NCBI GenBank assembly: GCA_038040445.1
Contig: JBBPIG010000023.1
Location: forward strand, 1-64,000
Direction: 5' to 3'
DNA from: Acidobacteriota bacterium
Lineage (GTDB): Bacteria; Acidobacteriota; Blastocatellia; UBA7656
Length of the DNA stretch: 64,000 nt
Shown: piece by piece, positions 54,174 to 62,461 of the stretch
Layout of the letters: each line of letters opens with the position of its first letter
Position numbering within the stretch: position 1 is the stretch's first letter
Made by a program: the position numbers and the translations under genes
Notes under the pieces: model-generated
Told to the model about the DNA's origin: nothing
The model's input: the letters and a program-made list of their open reading frames with translations, nothing else
The model's database searches: none

Positions 54174-56858
54174 TCACTCGTATCGCAACGCAACCATCGG
54201 ATCGACCCTCATCGCCCGGCGAGCTGGTACGTAGCAGGCCAAGAGCGCTACAGCCAGCAGCAGAAGCGGCGCGCTCGCCAGGGTGATCGGATCCGAAGGC
54301 TTTATCTGGTAGAGCATGCTTTCAAGAAAGCGCCCGATCGCCCACGCGCCCGCAAGTCCTAGCACGGATCCAACAGAGGCCAGCGCCATTCCCCGCCCGA
54401 TGATCAGCCGAAAGACGTCGCGGGGGCGCGCGCCTAGCGCAAGCCGCACGCCTATCTCGTGCGTGCGCTGGGACACCAGGTAAGCCATCACGCCGAACAG
54501 TCCTACGCAGGCCAACAACAGCGCGACCGCCGCGAAGGCGCCGAGCAGGAACATCGTGAAGCGTCGCGAGCCGAGCGAGTTGGATAACAGTTCATCCATC
54601 GTTCGCGCATCGTAAACCGGGACGTTTGGATCAATCGATCCAAGCGTGCTACGTACCGCGGACACTTGAGCCGCCGGTTCGCCGCTTGTGCGGATCACCA
54701 GATTCATCGGGTTCCAGGTTGCCGCGATTCCGGTGGCGACGTAAACCATAGGATTCGGATCCGAATCCAACGCCAAACTCCTGACGTCTCCGGCAACGCC
54801 TACTATCGTGCAAGGTTTGTTGGAGAAGCTGAACAACACGACGAGCTTGCCGATCGCGTCTTCGTCAGGCCAATACCGTCGAGCCATTTCTTCGCTGATG
54901 ATGGTCACCGGCTGAGAGTCCTCGGTGTCCCGCTCATCAAACTCGCGGCCCCGCAGCGGGATTCCCATCGTGGCGAAGTATCCGGGGCTCACAATTCGCC
55001 AGTCCGCTGAAGGCTTGCTTCCGTCCGGCGCAGGCGGCTTTCCTTCGATTTGGATTTGGGTCGCTGTGTTCCCGCCGCCCATCGGCATCCCGCTCGTAAC
55101 CCCGACAGACTGGATTCCGGGCACCGCGCCCGTCTCTTCGACCAATCGCTTGTAGAATCCCCACGCGGGAGCGTTATCTTGATAGCGGGTGCGCGGAAGG
55201 TTGATGCGCATCGTCAAGAGATGGTCCGCCTTGAATCCGGGATTGACGTCCTGCAGCCGCCAGAAGCTGCGAAGCAACAGACCGGCGGAAACCAGCAGCG
55301 CGACCGAGAGCCCTACTTCCACGGTGACCAACAAGTTTCTGATGCGTTGGCGAACCCTGCCGCCGGTCACCGATCTTCCGCCTTCCTTAAGCATCTCGTT
55401 CAGATTCGTTCGCGCCGCGTGAATGGCCGGAGCCAGACCGAAGAGCACTCCGGTCACCAACGAAATCAGCAACGAGAATCCGAGCACGCGTCCATCCATT
55501 GAAAGCTCGTCGAGTCTCGGCACGTCCCCGGAATCCAAGGCCTTGAGCGCTTTTGTCGCCAGCCAGGCAACGCCCAACCCGGCGAGTCCCGAGATCATCG
55601 CCAGCGACAACGCCTCGACCAGCAACTGGGAAGCAATTCGAAGGCGACTCGCACCGAGCGCGATGCGTATCGAGATCTCCTTCTGCCTTGCCGTAGCGCG
55701 GGCCAGCATGAGGTTCGCGACGTTGCTGCAAGCTATCAGCAGCACGAAGCCGACTGCACCCAGAAACAAAAGCAGCGAACGCCGGATCGGCTCGGGAATC
55801 ATCCAGTCGTAAAAACTCTGACCCGCGACCATCCATCCTTTGTTGCTTTCAGGATACTGATCGGCGAGCCGCGCCGCGATCGTGTTCAGGTCGGAAAGCG
55901 CCTGCTCTCTCGATACACCCTCTTTCAACTTGCCGATCACCAGCAGGCGATGGTCTCCGCGGGGTCGCGCAGGGTCGGGCGCCAGCGGCATCAATATCTC
56001 GAAGTTGCTGCCGCTCGACCAGCCGAATGACTCGGGTAAGACTCCGACGATTGTAAAGATGTTGTCGTTGAGCGTGAGGGTCTTGCCTACGACGTCACGG
56101 TCTCCGCCGAAGCGCTTCTGCCACGACCCGTAGGTAAGCATGACGACTCGTGTGTTGCCGCCCGGCTTGTCTTCTTCGGGAAGAAAGTTGCGGCCCATCA
56201 AAGGGGAAGTCCCCAGCACTGTAAGAAAGTCGACGGTTACCGCTGAGCCCCGCACAACCTCGACCTCTCCAGCGGCTCCCAGATTAACGCTGGCGCCGGT
56301 GGTCGCCGCCATTGCCTCGAACGTCTGGTTCTGATCTCTCCAGTCAAGGAAGTTGGGATGAGAGACGCTGAAGGTCGGCCAACCGCGTTCGGGATTGCTT
56401 TCGTTGAGCCGAACGAGGCGGTCGGGATCCTTGAAAGGCAGCGACCGCAACATGACCGCGTTCACGACGCTGAAGATTGCAGTGTTCGCGCCTATTCCCA
56501 CGGCGAGCGTCAACACGACCACTGCCGAAAAGCCGGGGTTCTTACGAATCAGTCGTAGCCCATAGCGTAGATCTTGCCAAAGACTTCCGAGCATATTGTT
56601 TCTCCTCGTTCCCAACGCGAAGGGTTCAGTACCGGTTTGCCGCTCGAGGCGATTGAGTTCCCTTACCAGCAACTGAGGGTCGCTTAGTTCGGTCCGAGCC
56701 GCGCGATCTGCTTCTTCATGGGACGCGCCGCCGGCCAACATCTCCTGGTAGCGGTCTTCGAGGTGCTGAGCAAACTCCTCGACGATTTCATTTTCGCGTG
56801 CCGGCTCGAGACTCAGGCTGGCCAGCCGCTTTCTGATGTCCGGCTTCCACTCAGGCAC
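54174..56858 (-). CDS. ADOP-family ABC transporter permease (first in array)
   Basis: An 894-residue permease with prefix domain ([20 protein letters not shown]), MacB-type periplasmic core (about 125-340), FtsX domains at about 370-490 and 770-890, and C-terminus [16 protein letters not shown]. Its ATG overlaps the end of the PadR gene by 8 bases, so it is directly coupled to its probable regulator. Like the others it has no cognate ATPase nearby; it may recruit a common MacB-type ATPase or function without one. Confidence 0.92.
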   Translation of the reverse strand: MPEWKPDIRKRLASLSLEPARENEIVEEFAQHLEDRYQEMLAGGASHEEADRAARTELSDPQLLVRELNRLERQTGTEPFALGTRRNNMLGSLWQDLRYGLRLIRKNPGFSAVVVLTLAVGIGANTAIFSVVNAVMLRSLPFKDPDRLVRLNESNPERGWPTFSVSHPNFLDWRDQNQTFEAMAATTGASVNLGAAGEVEVVRGSAVTVDFLTVLGTSPLMGRNFLPEEDKPGGNTRVVMLTYGSWQKRFGGDRDVVGKTLTLNDNIFTIVGVLPESFGWSSGSNFEILMPLAPDPARPRGDHRLLVIGKLKEGVSREQALSDLNTIAARLADQYPESNKGWMVAGQSFYDWMIPEPIRRSLLLFLGAVGFVLLIACSNVANLMLARATARQKEISIRIALGASRLRIASQLLVEALSLAMISGLAGLGVAWLATKALKALDSGDVPRLDELSMDGRVLGFSLLISLVTGVLFGLAPAIHAARTNLNEMLKEGGRSVTGGRVRQRIRNLLVTVEVGLSVALLVSAGLLLRSFWRLQDVNPGFKADHLLTMRINLPRTRYQDNAPAWGFYKRLVEETGAVPGIQSVGVTSGMPMGGGNTATQIQIEGKPPAPDGSKPSADWRIVSPGYFATMGIPLRGREFDERDTEDSQPVTIISEEMARRYWPDEDAIGKLVVLFSFSNKPCTIVGVAGDVRSLALDSDPNPMVYVATGIAATWNPMNLVIRTSGEPAAQVSAVRSTLGSIDPNVPVYDARTMDELLSNSLGSRRFTMFLLGAFAAVALLLACVGLFGVMAYLVSQRTHEIGVRLALGARPRDVFRLIIGRGMALASVGSVLGLAGAWAIGRFLESMLYQIKPSDPITLASAPLLLLAVALLACYVPARRAMRVDPMVALRYE

Positions 56859-57204
56859 GTTCCGCCCCCGTAATGCGATTGATTGCAGCCACGAATTCTT
56901 CCCAGCCGCTGCGCTGCGCCGCCAATACCTTCCTGCCTTCGCGAGTCAGTTTGTAGTAACGCCGGCGGCGCTGACCGGCCTTTTCAACCCAGCGGCCTTG
57001 AATCCATCCGCGTTTCTCCAGCCGGTACAGAAGCGGATACAGCGAAGCAACGTTGAATTTGAGCACGCCGTCCGAGCGAGACTCGATGAGCTTGCTGATC
57101 TCGTAACCGTGCCGCGGTCTGACTTCAACCAGTGAGAGGATCAGCAATTCCGCGCTGCCTTTTTTCAATTCGCGATCGAGCACCCTGGCTTCCATATATG
57201 ACAT
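56851..57204 (-). CDS. PadR-family transcriptional regulator
   Basis: A 117-residue winged-helix regulator. The PadR pattern is ELLILSLVEVRPRHGYEISK, LKFNVASLYPLLYRLEKRGW and the wing GQRRRRYYKLTREGRKVL. A short C-terminal dimerisation helix follows. It leads the ADOP operon and overlaps the first permease, so it probably represses the operon and itself. The ATG at 57204 lies inside a dyad (57197-57213); an alternative ATG is at 57195. Confidence 0.9.
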   Translation of the reverse strand: MSYMEARVLDRELKKGSAELLILSLVEVRPRHGYEISKLIESRSDGVLKFNVASLYPLLYRLEKRGWIQGRWVEKAGQRRRRYYKLTREGRKVLAAQRSGWEEFVAAINRITGAERA

Positions 57205-57213
57205 AGCGACATA
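57197..57213. promoter_or_regulatory. Possible PadR operator
   Basis: TATGAC-ATAGC-GACATA is an inverted repeat (one mismatch per half) across the PadR start codon. PadR proteins generally bind AT-rich dyads containing ATGT/ACAT half-sites, so autoregulation here is plausible. Confidence 0.35.
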
Positions 57214-57348
57214 TTACTCAGACGCATAATCCATGTCAAAGAAATTCGTACGAGCAGGTTTATGGACTGCGCCGCCCCGAAGGCTTCTCGCTCGCTTCAG
57301 CGACGCCGGCGGCGCTTTGGCTATGGTCGCAGACAGCAGAATCAGAGA

Positions 57349-57459
57349 CTCCAGCATCAGCGACCCACCTCTCACGAGGTGGGTATGCCCAAAACTCTTC
57401 ACGCCCGCTTTGTTGTAGGCTCCAGCATCAGCGACCCACCTCTCACGAGGTGGGTATGC
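57349..57459. repeat. Two direct copies of a 40-base hairpin repeat
   Basis: Copies 57349-57388 and 57420-57459 are identical over 40 bases (CTCCAGCATCAGCGACCCAC...). Each contains CCCACCTC-TCAC-GAGGTGGG, an 8-bp stem with a 4-base loop. They occupy the 470-base gap 57205-57674, in which I see no gene. The hairpins could terminate or buffer transcription between the divergent operons. Confidence 0.75.
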
Positions 57460-57674
57460 GCGAAAATCTGACGTGACCCCAGTCCAAATGCTTGTTTGGC
57501 TCTCGGCAATCGCGTGTTATATTAAGGCGCAGCTTGAGCAAATGACCCGACGGGCAGGGGTGGCCGACATCGTGTCCGCCGCAATCTGTCGGGCGAATCC
57601 TCCTCACCGGATCAACCAGTGACTCCAGACGCTCCACTCAGAGTCGGCGATTTTGTCTCTCAAGGAGAACTCTT

Positions 57675-60600
57675 ATGAGCGGTTCCCTCAGCACGGCACA
57701 GCAATACCTGGACAAAGGTCTGGTCTTTTACAACAAGGGATGGCTAGACGAGTCGATCAACAGCTTTCGCATGGCCATCGAGATGCGCAACGGCAACTTT
57801 CCTCGAGCTTTCTATCAGCTTGCGCGCGCGCTTTTGGATGCCGGCGACATCGGCGGCGCCATCGACGCGCTCCGTTCATCAATAGAACAGCAACCCGATA
57901 ACCCCGACGCCTATTACTCGCTCGGACTCACGCTGGCCCGGCGTGGTGAGTATGCCGAAGCCATCGACGCGTACCGCAAAGCCGTCGAGCAGCGCGGCGG
58001 CAATCATCCATGGGCCTGTCATAATCTCGGCATAGCTCTCCTTCGGCGCGGCGATTTTAACGAAGCGGTCGGCGCGTTCAATCGCGCGATCGAACAACGC
58101 AACGGCGAGTTCCCGAAGGCGTGGCATAACCTGGGCATCGCGTTTGCGCGCCAGGGCGATCTGGAACAGGCGGCTGGCGCTTTTCGCAAGGCGCTCGACC
58201 AGCGCCACGGCAACTACCCCGACACCCACTTCGAGCTTGGCCGGGTGTTGGTCGAAAAAGGCGACCTGCCCGGCGCCGTCGAAGCGATCCGCGCGGCGGT
58301 CGAGCAGCGGCGCTCGCCTTTCCCGCAAGCGCACTTCGAGTTGAGCCGCGCGCTGTTTGGATTGGGACAGCTCGAAGAAGCAATCATCGAGTCTCGCGCG
58401 GCCATCGAACAGCAGGCCGTCTACCCCGAAGCGCACTACGCGTTGGGACGAGCGCTTGCGCGGCGGGGAGATTTGAAAGAAGCGATCGAGTCTTATCGAA
58501 CCGGCATTGCGCAACGCGAACATTTCCCCTGGGCTTATCACAATCTCGGCGTAGCCCTGGCTCGCCTGGGCAATCTCGATGAGGCTGTCGAAGCCTATCG
58601 AAAAGCCATCGAGCAGAACCCGCGGTTCCCGCGCGCCCACTACGATCTGGGCAATGCGCTATACAGCCTCAGTCGCGTTTCGGACGCAACCGAAGAATTC
58701 AGCGCGGCAATCGCATTGCGCGGCGGAAGCTATCCCGACGCCCATTACGAGCTCGGACGAATCTACGCCGGCGAGCAGAAGCTCGATCTGGCGATTGCAT
58801 CGCTTCGAACCGCGATCTCGCAGAACGAGAACTTCCCCGAGGCTCATCATGAACTCGGGCTGGCGCTCTATCGCAGCGGCAAGCTTCCGGACTCGGTTGC
58901 TGCGTTCCGCGCGGCGATCGGACAGCGGGGTGGGGACTTCGCCCGGGCGCATCACAACCTCGGCCTGTCGCTTGCGGATCTTGGAGTGCTCGACGAAGCG
59001 ACGAAGGAATTCAGGCTGGCCATCGATCAGCAGCCCACCTTTCCGCGAGCGTTTCGAAGCCTGGGCCGCACGCTTTATCGATCGGGCGATATGGAAGGCG
59101 CGGTAGCCGCGTTGCGCACGGCGGTCGACCAACGAGACGGTGAGTTTCCCGAAGCCTATCACGATTTGGGATTGGCCTACTTCAGCAAAGGTCAGCTCGA
59201 CGAATCGATCGGCGCGCAGCGAAAAGCACTCGAACAATCAAAGGAGTTTTCGGAAGCGTACTTCTGGCTCGGCACCGCGTACAACGCCAAGGGCGAAGTC
59301 AAAAAAGCGATCGAGGCTTACAACGGCGCGATCGCCAATCGGCGCGGACCGTATCCCGACGCGCACTACAATCTCGGCCTTGCCCACGCGCGAATCAACG
59401 AGTTGGCTGAGGCGATTACATCCTACCGCGCCGCACTCGCAGAAAACGAAGCGTTCCCAGCGGCGCACTACAGCCTGGGCGCGGCGCTGCTCGACACCGA
59501 GCAGCTTGACGAGGCCATAGTCGAGCTTCGCCGTGCGATTGCGTTGAACGGCGAGATGCCGTGGGCTCATCACCGCCTGGGCCTGGCGCTGTATCAAACC
59601 GGCGAGCTCGATGAGTCGATTCACGAGCTTCGCAGCGCGATCAAGCAGCAGCCGGTGTTTCCCGAGGCTCATCTGAATCTTGCTCGCTCGCTCTACGATC
59701 ACGGTGACCTTGCCGGTGTGGTTGATACTTGCGAGAAGGTGATCGCCGGGCACGGCAGGGAGTTCCCCGAAGCGCACCATTTGCTGGGCCGCGCGCTCTA
59801 TGAGCTTGGCGATCTGGACTCTGCGGTTGGCGCGCTGGGCTCGGCCCTCGCGGCAAACCCAACGATAGCCGAAGCCCATCGCGATCTGGGCCGGGTGCTC
59901 TACGATATGGGTGATCTGGACGGCGCGATCAGCTCTTACCGCGCGGCGATCGAGCACCGGCCCGACTATCCGATCGCCCATCACGATCTGGGGCTTGCGC
60001 TTTACGAAGGAGGCGACCTTGAAGACGCGGCTGCAAGTCTTCGCCGCGCAACGGCGGCGCTGGGAGACGGATTCCCCGCGGCCTGGCACAACCTCGGAGT
60101 CACGCTTTACGACCTCGGTGAGATCGATGAAGCAATCGCTTCGTATAAGACCGCGATTGAGCAACGCGGCGGCCGATATGCCGAAGCTCATTACAATCTT
60201 GGCAACGCGCTCTACGCGCGAGGTGAGATCGAAGAGTCCGTCCGCGCTTACGAGACGGCGATCGAACAGCAGCACGGCAACTTCCCCGACGCGCATCGCA
60301 ATCTCGGAAACGCGCTCGCTCGGCTGGGCGATTTGGACCGCGCGGCTGATTCCTTGAAGCGAGCGATCACGCAGGGCGATGCCGCGGCGGACGCTCATCA
60401 CGATCTTGGGCTGGTGCTTTACGGCCGGGGCCAACTCGAAGAAGCAATTCATGAGTTTCAAACCGCGCTTGATCTTCGCGCAGGCAACGACGCCGAAGCT
60501 CACCGCAATCTCGGCCGCGCGCTTTATGAAAGCGGCGCGCTCGAAGAGGCGCGTAAGGAGTTCGAGACGGCCATCACTCAACGCGAAGGAACGGCTGCAG

Positions 60601-61454
60601 CGCGAGAGACCGCGCCTCCCCAACAGGCCGATGGGATGACGGCGATCCTTGGAAGCGAGAGCGTCAAATCTGCCGCGGCACACGGGGACACAACCATCAT
60701 TGCCGCGGCTCCTCGAACGCCAGCCACTCCTTCGTTCCCGGAGGCTCATTTGGATCTCGGCCGCGTGCTTTATGATCTAGGCGAGAGCACCCAGGCGATC
60801 GCTGAACTACAGAAGGCTGTCGAGGGCCGCAGCGTGTTCCCTCGCGCGCACTACGAGCTTGGGCGCGCGCTGATTCGCGCCGGGCGGCTTGCAGAGGCGG
60901 TGACTGCGCTGAAGACCGCCGTTGAACAGCAAGGCGGCGTCTTTGCGGAGGCCCATTTCCAGAACGGCTTGCTGCTGTCGCGGCAGGGCGATGTCGAATC
61001 AGCGCTCGACGCTTATCAGATCGCGATCAAGCAATCGGGCGGAGTTTATCCCGAAGCCTATTACCACATGGGCCTGGATCATATGCGAGTACGCAACACC
61101 GAAGAGGCTGTCAAAGCCTATCGCAAGGCAATCGAACAGCGCGGGGGCTACTACCCGGAGGCGCATCAGGATCTCGGGCGAGTATTGTACTCGATGGGAG
61201 ATCTCGAGGCGGCCAACGAAGAGTATTCGATCGCAGTTCGTCAGCGGTCTCCCCGCCAGCCGGAAGCCGCGGGGGATGGCGACGCGCGAGGCGGAGGCAA
61301 AGCGCGCAAAATACGGCGCAGCGAAGCGGCCGAAGAACTCCCTACCGCGCTGAGGCAGGCGCCAGCCGCCGCTGACGCGGGGAAGGGCGCCGAGACGATG
61401 GCCGAACACGTGCCGGTTAGAGAGGCTTCGACTCGCAGCGCTCGCAAAGAATGA
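57675..61454 (+). CDS. Giant tetratricopeptide-repeat protein
   Basis: A 1259-residue protein consisting of about 33 TPRs. A typical unit is AHYNLGNALYARGEIEESVR then AYETAIEQQHG, with the TPR consensus A/G/Y/A/P positions kept. Many units are 36 residues rather than 34, with an extra linker pair (EQRGG, EQRNG). A Pro/Ala-rich spacer of about 45 residues interrupts the array near residue 975-1020. The C-terminus is a basic Ala/Arg-rich tail. There is no signal peptide or catalytic domain, so it is a cytosolic scaffold. AAGGAGA precedes the ATG. Confidence 0.9.
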   Translation: MSGSLSTAQQYLDKGLVFYNKGWLDESINSFRMAIEMRNGNFPRAFYQLARALLDAGDIGGAIDALRSSIEQQPDNPDAYYSLGLTLARRGEYAEAIDAYRKAVEQRGGNHPWACHNLGIALLRRGDFNEAVGAFNRAIEQRNGEFPKAWHNLGIAFARQGDLEQAAGAFRKALDQRHGNYPDTHFELGRVLVEKGDLPGAVEAIRAAVEQRRSPFPQAHFELSRALFGLGQLEEAIIESRAAIEQQAVYPEAHYALGRALARRGDLKEAIESYRTGIAQREHFPWAYHNLGVALARLGNLDEAVEAYRKAIEQNPRFPRAHYDLGNALYSLSRVSDATEEFSAAIALRGGSYPDAHYELGRIYAGEQKLDLAIASLRTAISQNENFPEAHHELGLALYRSGKLPDSVAAFRAAIGQRGGDFARAHHNLGLSLADLGVLDEATKEFRLAIDQQPTFPRAFRSLGRTLYRSGDMEGAVAALRTAVDQRDGEFPEAYHDLGLAYFSKGQLDESIGAQRKALEQSKEFSEAYFWLGTAYNAKGEVKKAIEAYNGAIANRRGPYPDAHYNLGLAHARINELAEAITSYRAALAENEAFPAAHYSLGAALLDTEQLDEAIVELRRAIALNGEMPWAHHRLGLALYQTGELDESIHELRSAIKQQPVFPEAHLNLARSLYDHGDLAGVVDTCEKVIAGHGREFPEAHHLLGRALYELGDLDSAVGALGSALAANPTIAEAHRDLGRVLYDMGDLDGAISSYRAAIEHRPDYPIAHHDLGLALYEGGDLEDAAASLRRATAALGDGFPAAWHNLGVTLYDLGEIDEAIASYKTAIEQRGGRYAEAHYNLGNALYARGEIEESVRAYETAIEQQHGNFPDAHRNLGNALARLGDLDRAADSLKRAITQGDAAADAHHDLGLVLYGRGQLEEAIHEFQTALDLRAGNDAEAHRNLGRALYESGALEEARKEFETAITQREGTAAARETAPPQQADGMTAILGSESVKSAAAHGDTTIIAAAPRTPATPSFPEAHLDLGRVLYDLGESTQAIAELQKAVEGRSVFPRAHYELGRALIRAGRLAEAVTALKTAVEQQGGVFAEAHFQNGLLLSRQGDVESALDAYQIAIKQSGGVYPEAYYHMGLDHMRVRNTEEAVKAYRKAIEQRGGYYPEAHQDLGRVLYSMGDLEAANEEYSIAVRQRSPRQPEAAGDGDARGGGKARKIRRSEAAEELPTALRQAPAAADAGKGAETMAEHVPVREASTRSARKE

Positions 61455-61581
61455 GTTAATTGACGAAGTAGTTGAAGGGTACTCCGTCGGACTAGCGCTG
61501 GCCGAAGACTCACTTCCGCTGCGCGTCCCAACTGAGTTCCAGCAACGACAAAAGACCTGCTGCGCCAGAGGCCGTCAGTTT

Positions 61582-62304
61582 CTAGCTCGGCCACTTTGCC
61601 TTGATCCGCCGGTAGACCGCAATCATAACCATCAACCAGACGCCGCCGGCCAGGTATGCGCCTGCTACATCGCTCGGCCAGTGCGCGCCCAGATACACGC
61701 GCGACACGCCGACAAGCGCGATGAGCAGTCCCATCACGACGAGCGATGCCAGACGCCAAAGTCCTCGCTCGAGCAGCACGTACGTGAGGAAAAAAAGGAA
61801 TCCAAAAAACTCGACGAAGAAGAAGACGTGTCCCGAAGGAAAGCTCTCGTGGCGATAGACGCGAGCCACGTGTACAAGTATTTCGGTCGGCCGCGGACGC
61901 CCGATCAAGAGCTTAAAGAGCAAGTTCGCCGTCGATCCGGAGGCCGCTCCTGCCATACACATCACGCCCTCCACACGCAGCCCCGCCTTGATCATCGCAA
62001 GACCCGTGGCGATGACCAGCGGCCACGCGATCCAACCGTCACCCAACAGCGATAAGGCGATCATCGCCGTATCGAAACCGGGCAGCGAGATGGATTGAAT
62101 GCTACGCGCCAGCGCGAGGTCCCACTCGAAGTACGCATAGCGATGAGCGAGCAGCCCCAGCACAGCATACATGCTGAGGGTCGCCAGGAAGACCATCGCA
62201 GCCCACCTGGCTCTCCTCGCAATGCGCGGCGGTGAGACAATCATTTCAGCGCCATCGGTATCCTTGCTGTTCGCATCGCTATCAGACGAGCGTTGATTCG
62301 TCAT
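61582..62304 (-). CDS. PAP2-family membrane phosphatase
   Basis: A 240-residue membrane enzyme with about six helices. The three phosphatase motifs are KLLIGRPRP, SFPSGH and SRVYLGAHWPSD. It would dephosphorylate a lipid phosphate such as undecaprenyl pyrophosphate or phosphatidic acid, on the periplasmic side. The hydrophilic N-terminal 30 residues are not conserved in the family. Undecaprenyl recycling would fit the cell-wall enzymes elsewhere in the window, but it is only an inference. Confidence 0.9.
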   Translation of the reverse strand: MTNQRSSDSDANSKDTDGAEMIVSPPRIARRARWAAMVFLATLSMYAVLGLLAHRYAYFEWDLALARSIQSISLPGFDTAMIALSLLGDGWIAWPLVIATGLAMIKAGLRVEGVMCMAGAASGSTANLLFKLLIGRPRPTEILVHVARVYRHESFPSGHVFFFVEFFGFLFFLTYVLLERGLWRLASLVVMGLLIALVGVSRVYLGAHWPSDVAGAYLAGGVWLMVMIAVYRRIKAKWPS

Positions 62305-62350
62305 TATTCAGATCGTAGCCCCCATTGACCGCTTCATCCAGTTTGAATCC

Positions 62351-62439
62351 GTTCGTAGTCCCGCCTTCAGGCGGAAGTTCGTAGTTGCTTTTCGCGAGAT
62401 CTATTTCACAAACTTCCGCCTGAAGGCGGGACTACGAAC
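62351..62439. repeat. Perfect 29-base inverted repeat
   Basis: Arms 62351-62379 (GTTCGTAGTCCCGCCTTCAG...) and 62411-62439 are exact reverse complements, 31 bases apart. Each arm includes the smaller palindrome CCGCCTTCAGGCGG. The element sits in the divergent gap between PAP2 and the BatA-like gene, ending 22 bases before the ATG. Confidence 0.85.
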
Positions 62440-62461
62440 TTGCGTTATAATCCTTTCCGCT

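Noticed and set aside
59238-60749. Leftward frame of 503 codons
   Set aside because: It is antisense to the TPR array. Its apparent repeats are only mirror images of the TPR codons.
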